This document shows, piece after piece, positions 1-13,865 of a stretch of 64,000 bases of DNA (its first letter is position 1; the number at the start of each line of letters is the position of its first letter). The DNA comes from Nereocystis luetkeana (Eukaryota; Sar; Phaeophyceae; Laminariales; Laminariaceae): assembly GCA_031213475.1 (NCBI GenBank), contig JARUPZ010000018.1, positions 6,547,680-6,611,679 on the forward strand, written 5' to 3'. The position numbers and the translations under genes were made by a program. A model generated the notes under the pieces. It was not told the origin of the DNA. It did no database searches and saw only the letters and a list, made by a program, of their open reading frames with translations.

Positions 1-32
1 ACCACCAACCTCCAGCCCACAGTAGATACGAC
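1..32 (+). repeat. Partial monomer at left edge
   Basis: These 32 bases match the last 32 bases of the monomer (the stretch ending in AGATACGAC). The array therefore extends to the left of the window. Confidence 0.95.
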
Positions 33-3000
33 GTGGGGACACCAGCCGGATTAATTATGTGGGTATCCTCCCCCCCTCCCAAGAGCCTTCGTTCCTTGCT
101 ACGAGTAACCGGTCTCGAAAAAATGGCGCGAAGCGAAACAAAATGTTCCCTCCCATGGAACGATCAGTCATCACTGGGAGTTACTGGGGGTCTTGGGTAA
201 CCACGAACTACAACCACGGCAGAAATTCAAGGCCGGGTCACGACATGCGGCGACCAGTATTGGTACGAAGACTCGACTACGTATCTTCAAGGATCCACAA
301 CGACCATCCTCCTACTCGTGGACTAGCACCTACCTAGGATACAGTACTACCACCAACCTCCAGCCCACAGTAGATACGACGTGGGGACACCAGCCGGATT
401 ATTTATGTGGGTATCCTCCCCCCCTCCCAAGAGCCTTCGTTCCTTGCTACGAGTAACCGGTCTCGAAGGCGCGAAGCGAAACAAAATGTTCCCTCCCATG
501 GAACGATCAGTCATCACTGGGAGTTACTGGGGGTGTTGGGTAACCACGAACTACAACCACGGCAGAAATTCAAGGCCGGGTCACGACATGCGGTGACCAG
601 TACTGGTACGAAGACTCGACTACGTATCTTCAAGGATCCACAACGACCATCCTCCTACTCTTGGACTAGCACCTACCTAGGATACAGTACTACCACCAAC
701 CTCCAGCCCACAGTAGATACGACGTGGGGACACCAGCCGGATTAATTATGTGGGTATCCTCCCCCCCTCCCAAGAGCCTTCGTTCCTTGCTACGAGTAAC
801 CGGTCTCGAAGGCGCGAAGCGCAACAAAATGTTTCCTCCCATGGAACGATCAGTCTTCACTGGGAGTTACTGGGGGTCTTGGGTAACCACGAACTACAAC
901 CACGGCAGAAATTCAAGGCCGGGTCACGACATGCGGCGACCAGTACTGGTACGAAGACTCGACTACGTATCTTCAAGGATCCACAACGACCATCCTCCTA
1001 CTCGTGGACTAGCACCTACCTAGGATACAGTACTACCACCAACCTCCAGCCCACAGTAGATACGACGTGGGGACACCAGCCGGATTAATTATGTGGGTAT
1101 CCTCCCCCCCTCCCAAGAGCCTTCGTTCCTTGCTACGAGTAACCGGTCTCGAAAAAAGGCGCGAAGCGAAACAAAATGTTCCCTCCCATGGAACGATCAG
1201 TCATCACTGGGAGTTACTGGGGGTCTTGGGTAACCACGAATTACAACCACGGCAGAAATTCAAGGCCGGGTCACGACATGCGGCGACCAGTACAGGTACG
1301 AAGACTCGACTACGTATCTTCAAGGATCCACAACGACCATCCTCCTACTCGTGGACTAGCACCTACCTAGGATACAGTACTACCACCAACCTCCAGCTCA
1401 CAGTAGATACGACGTGGGGACACCAGCCGGATTAATTATGTGGGTATCCTCCCCCCCTCCCAAGAGCCTTCGTTCCTTGCTACGAGTAACCGGCCTCGAA
1501 GGCGCGAAGCGAAACAAAATGTTCCCTCCCATGGAACGATCAGTCATCACTGGGAGTTACTGGGGGTCTTGGGTAACCACGAACTACAACCACGGCAGAA
1601 ATTCAAGGCCGGGTCACGACATGCGGCGACCAGTACTGGTACGAAGACTCGACTACGTATCTTCAAGGATCCACAACGACCATCCTCCTACTCGTGGACT
1701 AGCACCTACCTAGGATACAGTACTACCACCAACCTCCAGCCCACAGTAGATACGACGTGGGGACACCAGCCGGATTAATTATGTGGGTATCCTCCCCCCC
1801 TCCCAAGAGCCTTCGTTCCTTGCTACGAGTAACCGGTCTCGAAAAAATGGCGCGAAGCGAAACAAAATGTTCCCTCCCATGGAACGATCAGTCATCACTG
1901 GGAGTTACTGGGGGTCTTGGGTAACCACGAACTACAACCACGGCAGAAATTCAAGGCCGGGTCACGACATGCGGCGACCAGTACTGGTACGAAGACTCGA
2001 CTACGTATCTTCAAGGATCCACAACGACCATCCTTCTACTCGTGGACTAGCACCTACCTAGGATACAGTACTACCACCAACCTCCAGCCAACAGTAGATA
2101 CGACGTGGGGACACCAGCCGGATTAATTATGTGGGTATCCTCCCCCCCTCCCAAGAGCCTTCGTTCCTTGCTACGAGTAACCGGTCTCGAAGGCGCGAAG
2201 CGAAACAAAATGTTCCCTCCCATGGAACGATCAGTCATCACTGGGAGTTACTGGGGGTCTGGGGTAACCACGAACTACAACCACGGCAGAAATGCAAGGC
2301 CGGGTCACGACATGCGGCGACCAGTACTGGTACGAAGACTCGACTACGTATCTTCAAGGATCCACAACGACCATCCTTCTACTCGTGGACTAGCACCTAC
2401 CTAGGATACAGTACTACCACCAACCTCCAGCCCACAGTAGATACGACGTGGGGACACCAGCCGGATTAATTATGTGGGTATCCTCCCCCCCTCCCAAGAG
2501 CCTTCGTTCCTTGCTACGAGTAACCGGTCTCGAAGGCGCGAAGCGAAACAAAATGTTCCCTCCCATGGAACGATCAGTCATCACTGGGAGTTACTGGGGG
2601 TCTTGGGTAACCACGAACTACAACCACGGCAGAAATTCAAGGCCGGGTCACGACATGCGGCGACCAGTACTGGTACGAAGACTCGACTACGTATCTTCAA
2701 GGATCCACAACGACCATCCTCCTACTCGTGGACTAGCACCTACCTAGGATACAGTACTACCACCAACCTCCAGCCCACAGTAGATACGACGTGGGGACAC
2801 CAGCCGGATTATTTATGTGGGTATCCTCCCCCCCTCCCAAGAGCCTTCGTTCCTTGCTACGAGTAACCGGTCTCGAAAAAATGGCGCGAAGCGAAACAAA
2901 ATGTTCCCTCCCATGGAACGATCAGTCATCACTGGGAGTTACTGGGGGTCTTGGGTAACCACGAACTACAACCACGGCAGAAATTCAAGGCCGGGTCACG

Positions 3001-6000
3001 ACATGCGGCGACCAGTACTGGTACGAAGACTCGACTACGTATCTTCAAGGATCCACAACGACCATCCTTCTACTCGTGGACTAGCACCTACCTAGGATAC
3101 AGTACTACCACCAACCTCCAGCCCACAGTAGATACGACGTGGGGACACCAGCCGGATTAATTATGTGGGTATCCTCCCCCCCTCCCAAGAGCCTTCGTTC
3201 CTTGCTACGAGTAACCGGTCTCGAAACAATGGCGCGAAGCGAAACAAAATGTTCCCTCCCATGGAACGATCAGTCATCACTGGGAGTTACTGGGGGTCTT
3301 GGGTAACCACGAACTACAACCACGGCAGAAATTCAAGGCCGGGTCACGTCATGCGGCGACCAGTACTGGTACGAAGACTCGACTACGTATCTTCAAGGAT
3401 CCATAACGACCATCCTCCTACTCGTGGACTAGCACCTACCTAGGATACAGTACTACCACCAACCTCCAGCCCACAGTAGATACGACGTGGGGACACCAGC
3501 CGGATTAATTATGTGGGTATCCTCCCCCCCTCCCAAGAGCCTTCGTTCCTTACTACGAGTAACCGGTCTCGAACAAAGGCGCGAAGCGAAACAAAATGTT
3601 CCCTCCCATGGAACGATCAGTCATCACTGGGAGTTACTGGGGGTCTTGGGTAACCACGAACTACAACCACGGCAGAAATTCAAGGCCGGGTCACGACATG
3701 CGGCGACCAGTACTGGTACGAAGACTCGACTACGTATCTTCAAGGATCCACAACGACCATCCTCCTACTCGTGGACTAGCACCTACCTAGGATACAGTAC
3801 TACCACCAACCTCCAGCCCACAGTAGATACGACGTGGGGACACCAGCCGGATTAATTATGTGGGTATCCTCCCCCCCTCCCAAGAGCCTTCGTTCCTTGC
3901 TACGAGTAACCGGTCTCGAAAACGCGAAGCGAAACAAAATGTTCCCTCCCGTGGAACGATCAGTCATCACTGGGAGTTACTGGGGGTCTTGGGTAACCAC
4001 GAACTACAACCACGGCAGAAATTCAAGGCCGGGTCACGACATGCGGCGACCAGTACTGGTACGAAGACTCGACTACGTATCTTCAAGGATCCACAACGAC
4101 CATCCTCCTACTCGTGGACTAGCACCTACCTAGGATACAGTACTACCACCAACCTCCAGCCCACAGTAGATACGACGTGGGGACACCAGCCGGGTTAATT
4201 ATGTGGGTATCCTCCCCCCCTCCCAAGAGCCTTCGTTCCTTGCTACGAGTAACCGGTCTCGGAAAAAGGCGCGAAGCGAAACAAAATGTTCCCTCCCATG
4301 GAACGATCAGTCATCACTGGGAGTTACTGGGGGTCTTGGGTAACCACGAACTACAACCACGGCAGAAATTCAAGGCCGGGTCACGACATGCGGCGACCAG
4401 TACTGGTACGAAGACTCGACTACGTATCTTCAAGGATCCACAACGACCATCCTCCTACTCGTGGACTAGCACCTACCTAGGATACAGTACTACCACCAAC
4501 CTCCAGCCCACAGTAGATACGACGTGGGGACACCAGCCGGATTAATTATGTGGGTATCCTCCCCCCCTCCCAAGAGCCTTCGTTCCTTGCTACGAGTAAC
4601 CGGTCTCGAAAAAAGGCGCGAAGCGAAACAAAATGTTCCCTCCCATGGAACGATCAGTCATCACTGGGAGTTACTGGGGGTCTTGGGTAACCACGAACTA
4701 CAACCACGGCAGAAATTCAAGACCGGGTCACGACATGCGGCGACCAGTACTGGTACGAAGACTCGACTACGTATCTTCAAGGATCCACAACGACCATCCT
4801 CCTACTCGTGGACTAGGACCTACCTAGGATACAGTACTACCACCAACCTCCAGCCCACAGTAGATACGACGTGGGGACACCAGCCGGATTAATTATGTGG
4901 GTATCCTCCCCCCCTCCCAAGAGCCTTCGTTCCTTGCTACGAGTAACCGGTCTCGAAAAAAGGCGCGAAGCGAAACAAAATGTTCCCTCCCATGGAACGT
5001 TCAGTCATCACTGGGAGTTACTGGGGGTCTTGGGTAACCACGAACTACAACCAGGGCAGAAATTCAAGGCCGGGTCACGACATGCGGCGACCAGTACTGG
5101 TACGAAGACTCGACTACGTATCTTCAAGGATCCACAACGACCATCCTCCTACTCGTGGACTAGCACCTACCTAGGATACAGTACTACCACCAACCTCCAG
5201 CCCACAGTAGATACGACGTGGGGACACCAGCCGGATTAATTATGTGGGTATCCTCCCCCCCTCCCAAGAGCCTTCGTTCCTTGCTACGAGTAACCGGTCT
5301 CGAAAAAAGGCGCGAAGCGAAACAAAATGTTCCCTCCCATGGAACGATCAGTCATCACTGGGAGTTACTGGGGTCTTGGGTAACCACGAACTACAACCAC
5401 GGCAGAAATTCAAGGCCGGGTCACGACATGCGGCGACCAGTACTGGTACGAAGACTCGACTACGTATCTTCAAGGATCCACAACGACCATCCTCCTACTC
5501 GTGGACTAGCACCTACCTAGGATACAGTACTACCACCAACCTCCAGCCCACAGTAGATACGACGTGGGGACACCAGCCGGATTAATTATGTGGGTATCCT
5601 CCCCCCCTCCCAAGAGCCTTCGTTCCTTGCTACGAGTAACCGGTCTCGAAAAAAGGCGCGAAGCGAAACAAACTGTTCCCTCCCATGGAACGATCAGTCA
5701 TCACTGGGAGTTACTGGGGGTCTTGGGTAACCACGAACTACAACCACGGCAGAAATTCGAGGCCGGGTCACGACATGCGGCGACCAGTACTGGTACGAAG
5801 ACTCGACTACGTATCTTCAAGGATCCACAACGACCATCCTCCTACTCGTGGACTAGGACCTACCTAGGATACAGTACTACCACCAACCTCCAGCCCACAG
5901 TAGATACGACGTGGGGACACCAGCCGGATTAATTATGTGGGTATCCTCCCCCCCTCCCAAGAGCCTTCGTTCCTTGCTACGAGTAACCGGTCTCGAAGGC

Positions 6001-7641
6001 GCGAAGCGAAACAAAATGTTCCCTCCCATGGAACGATCAGTCATCACTGGGAGTTACTGGGGGTCTTGGGTAACCACGAACTACAACCACGGCAGAAATT
6101 CAAGGCCGGGTCACGACATGCGGCGACCAGTACTGGTACGAAGACTCGACTACGTATCTTCAAGGATCCACAACGACCATCCTCCTACTCGTGGACTAGC
6201 GCCTACCTAGGATACAGTACTACCACCAACCTCCAGCCCACAGTAGATACGACGTGGGGACACCAGCCGGATTAATTATGTGGGTATCCTCCCCCCCTCC
6301 CAAGAGCCTTCGTTCCTTGCTACGAGTAACCGGTCTGGAAAAAAGGCGCGAAGGGAAACAAAATGTTCCCTCCCATGGAACGATCAGTCATCACTGGGAG
6401 TTACTGGGGGTCTTGGGTAACCACGAACTACAACCACGGCAGAAATTCAAGGCCGGGTCACGACATGCGGCGACCAGTACTGGTACGAAGACTCGACTAC
6501 GTATCTTCAAGGATCCACAACGACCATCCTCCTACTCGTGGACTAGCACCTACCTAGGATACAGTACTACCACCAACCTCCAGCCCACAGTAGATACGAC
6601 GTGGGGACACCAGCCGGATTAATTATGTGGGTATCCTCCCCCCCTCCCAAGAGCCTTCGTTCCTTGCTACGAGTAACCGGTCTCGAACAAAGGCGCGAAG
6701 CGAAACAAAATGTTCCCTCCCATGGAACGATCAGTCATCACTGGGAGTTACTGGGGGTCTTGATTAACCACGAACTACAACCACGGCAGAAATTCAAGGC
6801 CTGGTCACGACATGCGGCGACCAGTACTGGTACGAAGACTCGACTACGTATCTTCAAGGATCCACAACGACCATCCTCCTACTCGTGGACTAGGACCTAC
6901 CTAGGATACAGTACTACCACCAACCTCCAGCCCACAGTAGATACGACGTGGGGACACCAGCCGGATTAATTATGTGGGTATCCTCCCCCCCTCCCAAGAG
7001 CCTTCGTTCCTTGCTACGAGTAACCGGTCTCGAAAAAAGGCGCGAAGCGAAACAAAATGTTCCCTCCCATGGAACGATCAGTCATCACTGGGAGTTACTG
7101 GGGGTCTTGGGTAACCACGAACTACAACCACGGCAGAAATTCAAGGCCGGGTCACGACATGCGGCGACCAGTACTGGTACGAAGACTCGACTACGTATCT
7201 TCAAGGATCCACAACGACCATCCTCCTACTCGTGGACTAGGACCTACCTAGGATACAGTACTACCACCAACCTCCAGCCCACAGTAGATACGACGTGGGG
7301 ACACCAGCCGGATTAATTATGTGGGTATCCTCCCCCCCTCCCAAGAGCCTTCGTTCCTTGCTACGAGTAACCGGTCTCGAAAAAAGGCGCGAAGCGAAAC
7401 AAAATGTTCCCTCCCATGGAACGATCAGTCATCACTGGGAGTTACTGGGGGTCTTGGGTAACCACGAACTACAACCACGGCAGAAATTCAAGGCCGGGTC
7501 ACGACATGCGGCGACCAGTACTGGTACGAAGACTCGACTACGTATCTTCAAGGATCCACAACGACCATCCTCCTACTCGTGGACTAGGACCTACCTAGGA
7601 TACAGTACTACCACCAACCTCCAGCCCACAGTAGATACGAC
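33..7641 (+). repeat. Mixed-class block, monomers 1-22
   Basis: Monomers start at 33, 381, 724, 1067, 1414, 1757, 2105, 2448, 2791, 3139, 3487, 3834, 4177, 4524, 4871, 5218, 5564, 5911, 6254, 6601, 6948 and 7295. Lengths mix 343, 347 and 348, plus one of 346 (5218, where the G5 run is G4). The 348 class, with five-base inserts AAAAT (33, 1757, 2791) and ACAAT (3139), occurs only here. Other local markers are CCTTCTACTCG in monomers 1757, 2105 and 2791, and GACTAGGACC replacing GACTAGCACC from monomer 4524 onward. No long exact duplication is evident, and private substitutions are more frequent than in the centre of the window, which suggests an older or less recently homogenised segment. Confidence 0.85.
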
Positions 7642-10600
7642 GTGGGGACACCAGCCGGATTAATTATGTGGGTATCCTCCCCCCCTCCCAAGAGCCTTCG
7701 TTCCTTGCTACGAGTAACCGGTCTCGAAGGCGCGAAGCGAAACAAAATGTTCCCTCCCATGGAACGATCAGTCATCACTGGGAGTTACTGGGGGTCTTGG
7801 GTAACCACGAACTACAACCACGGCAGAAATTCAAGGCCGGGTCACGACATGCGGCGACCAGTACTGGTACGAAGACTCGACTACGTATCTTCAAGGATCC
7901 ACAACGACCATCCTCCTACTCGTGGACTAGGACCTACCTAGGATACAGTACTACCACCAACCTCCAGCCCACAGTAGATACGACGTGGGGACACCAGCCG
8001 GATTAATTATGTGGGTATCCTCCCCCCCTCTCAAGAGCCTTCGTTCCTTGCTACGAGTAACCGGTCTCGAAAAGAGGCGCGAAGCGAAACAAAATGTTTC
8101 CTCCCATGGAACGATCAGTCATCACTGGGAGTTACTGGGGGTCTTGGGTAACCACGAACTACAACCACGGCAGAAATTCAAGGCCGGGTCACGACATGCG
8201 GCGACCAGTACTGGTACGAAGACTCGACTACGTATCTTCAAGGATCCACAACGACCATCCTCCTACTCGTGGACTAGGACCTACCTAGGATACAGTACTA
8301 CCACCAACCTCCAGCCCACAGTAGATACGACGTCGGGACACCAGCCGGATTTATTATGTGGGTATCCTCCCCCCCTCCCAAGAGCCTTCGTTCCTTGCTA
8401 CGAGTAACCGGTCTCGAACAAAGGCGCGAAGCGAAACAAAATGTTCCCTCCCATGGAACGATCAGTCATCACTGGGAGTTACTGGGGGTCTTGGGTAACC
8501 ACGAACTACAACCACGGCAGAAATTCAAGGCCGGGTCACGACATGCGGCGACCAGTACTGGTACGAAGACTCGACTACGTATCTTCAAGGATCCACAACG
8601 ACCATCCTCCTACTCGTGGACTAGGACCTACCTAGGATACAGTACTACCACCAACCTCCAGCCCACAGTAGATACGACGTGGGGACACCAGCCGGATTAA
8701 TTATGTGGGTATCCTCCCCCCCTCCCAAGAGCCTTCGTTCCTTGCTACGAGTAACCGGTCTCGAAAAGAGGCGCGAAGCGAAACAAAATGTTTCCTCCCA
8801 TGGAACGATCAGTCATCACTGGGAGTTACTGGGGGTCTTGGGTAACCACGAACTACAACCACGGCAGAAATTCAAGGCCGGGTCACGACATGCGGCGACC
8901 AGTACTGGTACGAAGACTCGACTACGTATCTTCAAGGATCCACAACGACCATCCTCCTACTCGTGGACTAGCACCTACCTAGGATACAGTACTACCACCA
9001 ACCTCCAGCCCACAGTAGATACGACGTGGGGACAAAAGCCGGATTAATTATGTGGGTATCCTCCCCCCCTCCCAAGAGCCTTCGTTCCTTGCTACGAGTA
9101 ACCGGTCTCGAAAAAAGGCGCGAAGCGAAACAAAATGTTCCCTCCCATGGAACGATCAGTCATCACTGGGAGTTACTGGGGGTCTTGGGTAACCACGAAC
9201 TACAACCACGGCAGAAATTCAAGGCCGGGTCACGACATGCGGCGACCAGTACTGGTACGAAGACTCGACTACGTATCTTCAAGGATCCACAACGACCATC
9301 CTCCTACTCGTGGACTAGCACCTACCTAGGATACAGTACTACCACCAACCTCCAGCCCACAGTAGATACGACGTGGGGACACCAGCCGGATTAATTATGT
9401 GGGTATCCTCCCCCCCTCCCAAGAGCCTTCGTTCCTTGCTACGAGTAACCGGTCTCGAAGGCGCGAAGCGAAACAAAATGTTCCCTCCCATGGAACGATC
9501 AGTCATCACTGGGAGTTACTGGGGGTCTTGGGTAACCACGAACTACAACCACGGCAGAAATTCAAGGCCGGGTCACGACATGCGGCGACCAGTACTGGTA
9601 CGAAGACTCGACTACGTATCTTCAAGGATCCACAACGACCATCCTCCTACTCGTGGACTAAGACCTACCTAGGATACAGTACTACCACCAACCTCCAGCC
9701 CACAGTAGATACGACGTGGGGACACCAGCCGGATTAATTATGTGGGTATCCTCCCCCCCTCCCAAGAGCCTTCGTTCCTTGCTACGAGTAACCGGTCTCG
9801 AAAAGAGGCGCGAAGCGAAACAAAATGTTTCCTCCCATGGAACGATCAGTCATCACTGGGAGTTACTGGGGGTCTTGGGTAACCACGAACTACAACCACG
9901 GCAGAAATTCAAGGCCGGGTCACGACATGCGGCGACCAGTACTGGTACGAAGACTCGACTACGTATCTTCAAGGATCCACAACGACCATCCTCCTACTCG
10001 TGGACTAGCACCTACCTAGGATACAGTACTACCACCAACCTCCAGCCCACAGTAGATACGACGTCGGGACACCAGCCGGATTAATTATGTGGGTATCCTC
10101 CCCCCCTCCCAAGAGCCTTCGTTCCTTGCTACGAGTAACCGGTCTCGAAGGCGCGAAGCGAAACAAAATGTTCCCTCCCATGGAACGATCAGTCATCACT
10201 GGGAGTTACTGGGGGTCTTGGGTAACCACGAACTACAACCACGGCAGAAATTCAAGGCCGGGTCACGACATGCGGCGACCAGTACTGGTACGAAGACTCG
10301 ACTACGTATCTTCAAGGATCCACAACGACCATCCTCCTACTCGTGGACTAGGACCTACCTAGGATACAGTACTACCACCAACCTCCAGCCCACAGTAGAT
10401 ACGACGTGGGGACACCAGCCGGATTAATTATGTGGGTATCCTCCCCCCCTCCCAAGAGCCTTCGTTCCTTGCTACGAGTAACCGGTCTCGAAAAGAGGCG
10501 CGAAGCGAAAACAAAATGTTTCCTCCCATGGAACGATCAGTCATCACTGGGAGTTACTGGGGGTCTTGGGTAACCACGAACTACAACCACGGCAGAAATT

Positions 10601-10753
10601 CAAGGCCGGGTCACGACATGCGGCGACCAGTACTGGTACGAAGACTCGACTACGTATCTTCAAGGATCCACAACGACCATCCTCCTACTCGTGGACTAGC
10701 ACCTACCTAGGATACAGTACTACCACCAACCTCCAGCCCACAGTAGATACGAC
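7642..10753 (+). repeat. 9-monomer higher-order unit, copy 1 (3112 bp)
   Basis: Monomers start at 7642, 7985, 8332, 8679, 9026, 9373, 9716, 10063 and 10406, with lengths 343-347-347-347-347-343-347-343-348. Diagnostic states are CTCTCAAGAG near 8030, ACGTCGGGAC at the starts of monomers 8332 and 10063, GACAAAAGCC at 9031, GACTAAGACC near 9658, and an extra A (GCGAAAACAAAATG) at about 10510. Several members carry the AAGA insert linked to ATGTTTCC. Every one of these reappears 3112 bp downstream in the same order. Confidence 0.93.
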
Positions 10754-13700
10754 GTGGGGACACCAGCCGGATTAATTATGTGGGTATCCTCCCCCCCTCC
10801 CAAGAGCCTTCGTTCCTTGCTACGAGTAACCGGTCTCGAAGGCGCGAAGCGAAACAAAATGTTCCCTCCCATGGAACGATCAGTCATCACTGGGAGTTAC
10901 TGGGGGTCTTGGGTAACCACGAACTACAACCACGGCAGAAATTCAAGGCCGGGTCACGACATGCGGCGACCAGTACTGGTACGAAGACTCGACTACGTAT
11001 CTTCAAGGATCCACAACGACCATCCTCCTACTCGTGGACTAGGACCTACCTAGGATACAGTACTACCACCAACCTCCAGCCCACAGTAGATACGACGTGG
11101 GGACACCAGCCGGATTAATTATGTGGGTATCCTCCCCCCCTCTCAAGAGCCTTCGTTCCTTGCTACGAGTAACCGGTCTCGAAAAGAGGCGCGAAGCGAA
11201 ACAAAATGTTTCCTCCCATGGAACGATCAGTCATCACTGGGAGTTACTGGGGGTCTTGGGTAACCACGAACTACAACCACGGCAGAAATTCAAGGCCGGG
11301 TCACGACATGCGGCGACCAGTACTGGTACGAAGACTCGACTACGTATCTTCAAGGATCCACAACGACCATCCTCCTACTCGTGGACTAGGACCTACCTAG
11401 GATACAGTACTACCACCAACCTCCAGCCCACAGTAGATACGACGTCGGGACACCAGCCGGATTTATTATGTGGGTATCCTCCCCCCCTCCCAAGAGCCTT
11501 CGTTCCTTGCTACGAGTAACCGGTCTCGAACAAAGGCGCGAAGCGAAACAAAATGTTCCCTCCCATGGAACGATCAGTCATCACTGGGAGTTACTGGGGG
11601 TCTTGGGTAACCACGAACTACAACCACGGCAGAAATTCAAGGCCGGGTCACGACATGCGGCGACCAGTACTGGTACGAAGACTCGACTACGTATCTTCAA
11701 GGATCCACAACGACCATCCTCCTACTCGTGGACTAGGACCTACCTAGGATACAGTACTACCACCAACCTCCAGCCCACAGTAGATACGACGTGGGGACAC
11801 CAGCCGGATTAATTATGTGGGTATCCTCCCCCCCTCCCAAGAGCCTTCGTTCCTTGCTACGAGTAACCGGTCTCGAAAAGAGGCGCGAAGCGAAACAAAA
11901 TGTTTCCTCCCATGGAACGATCAGTCATCACTGGGAGTTACTGGGGGTCTTGGGTAACCACGAACTACAACCACGGCAGAAATTCAAGGCCGGGTCACGA
12001 CATGCGGCGACCAGTACTGGTACGAAGACTCGACTACGTATCTTCAAGGATCCACAACGACCATCCTCCTACTCGTGGACTAGCACCTACCTAGGATACA
12101 GTACTACCACCAACCTCCAGCCCACAGTAGATACGACGTGGGGACAAAAGCCGGATTAATTATGTGGGTATCCTCCCCCCCTCCCAAGAGCCTTCGTTCC
12201 TTGCTACGAGTAACCGGTCTCGAAAAAAGGCGCGAAGCGAAACAAAATGTTCCCTCCCATGGAACGATCAGTCATCACTGGGAGTTACTGGGGGTCTTGG
12301 GTAACCACGAACTACAACCACGGCAGAAATTCAAGGCCGGGTCACGACATGCGGCGACCAGTACTGGTACGAAGACTCGACTACGTATCTTCAAGGATCC
12401 ACAACGACCATCCTCCTACTCGTGGACTAGCACCTACCTAGGATACAGTACTACCACCAACCTCCAGCCCACAGTAGATACGACGTGGGGACACCAGCCG
12501 GATTAATTATGTGGGTATCCTCCCCCCCTCCCAAGAGCCTTCGTTCCTTGCTACGAGTAACCGGTCTCGAAGGCGCGAAGCGAAACAAAATGTTCCCTCC
12601 CATGGAACGATCAGTCATCACTGGGAGTTACTGGGGGTCTTGGGTAACCACGAACTACAACCACGGCAGAAATTCAAGGCCGGGTCACGACATGCGGCGA
12701 CCAGTACTGGTACGAAGACTCGACTACGTATCTTCAAGGATCCACAACGACCATCCTCCTACTCGTGGACTAAGACCTACCTAGGATACAGTACTACCAC
12801 CAACCTCCAGCCCACAGTAGATACGACGTGGGGACACCAGCCGGATTAATTATGTGGGTATCCTCCCCCCCTCCCAAGAGCCTTCGTTCCTTGCTACGAG
12901 TAACCGGTCTCGAAAAGAGGCGCGAAGCGAAACAAAATGTTTCCTCCCATGGAACGATCAGTCATCACTGGGAGTTACTGGGGGTCTTGGGTAACCACGA
13001 ACTACAACCACGGCAGAAATTCAAGGCCGGGTCACGACATGCGGCGACCAGTACTGGTACGAAGACTCGACTACGTATCTTCAAGGATCCACAACGACCA
13101 TCCTCCTACTCGTGGACTAGCACCTACCTAGGATACAGTACTACCACCAACCTCCAGCCCACAGTAGATACGACGTCGGGACACCAGCCGGATTAATTAT
13201 GTGGGTATCCTCCCCCCCTCCCAAGAGCCTTCGTTCCTTGCTACGAGTAACCGGTCTCGAAGGCGCGAAGCGAAACAAAATGTTCCCTCCCATGGAACGA
13301 TCAGTCATCACTGGGAGTTACTGGGGGTCTTGGGTAACCACGAACTACAACCACGGCAGAAATTCAAGGCCGGGTCACGACATGCGGCGACCAGTACTGG
13401 TACGAAGACTCGACTACGTATCTTCAAGGATCCACAACGACCATCCTCCTACTCGTGGACTAGGACCTACCTAGGATACAGTACTACCACCAACCTCCAG
13501 CCCACAGTAGATACGACGTGGGGACACCAGCCGGATTAATTATGTGGGTATCCTCCCCCCCTCCCAAGAGCCTTCGTTCCTTGCTACGAGTAACCGGTCT
13601 CGAAAAGAGGCGCGAAGCGAAAACAAAATGTTTCCTCCCATGGAACGATCAGTCATCACTGGGAGTTACTGGGGGTCTTGGGTAACCACGAACTACAACC

Positions 13701-13865
13701 ACGGCAGAAATTCAAGGCCGGGTCACGACATGCGGCGACCAGTACTGGTACGAAGACTCGACTACGTATCTTCAAGGATCCACAACGACCATCCTCCTAC
13801 TCGTGGACTAGCACCTACCTAGGATACAGTACTACCACCAACCTCCAGCCCACAGTAGATACGAC
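10754..13865 (+). repeat. 9-monomer higher-order unit, copy 2 (3112 bp)
   Basis: Tandem copy of 7642-10753 with monomers at 10754, 11097, 11444, 11791, 12138, 12485, 12828, 13175 and 13518 in the same length order. Conceptual translations of all overlapping forward frames show no difference between the copies, so identity is at or very near 100%. Homology at this offset stops at the monomer beginning 13866 (CAAA insert, against no insert at 10754) and before 7642. The event was therefore one nine-monomer duplication with breakpoints near these positions. Confidence 0.92.
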
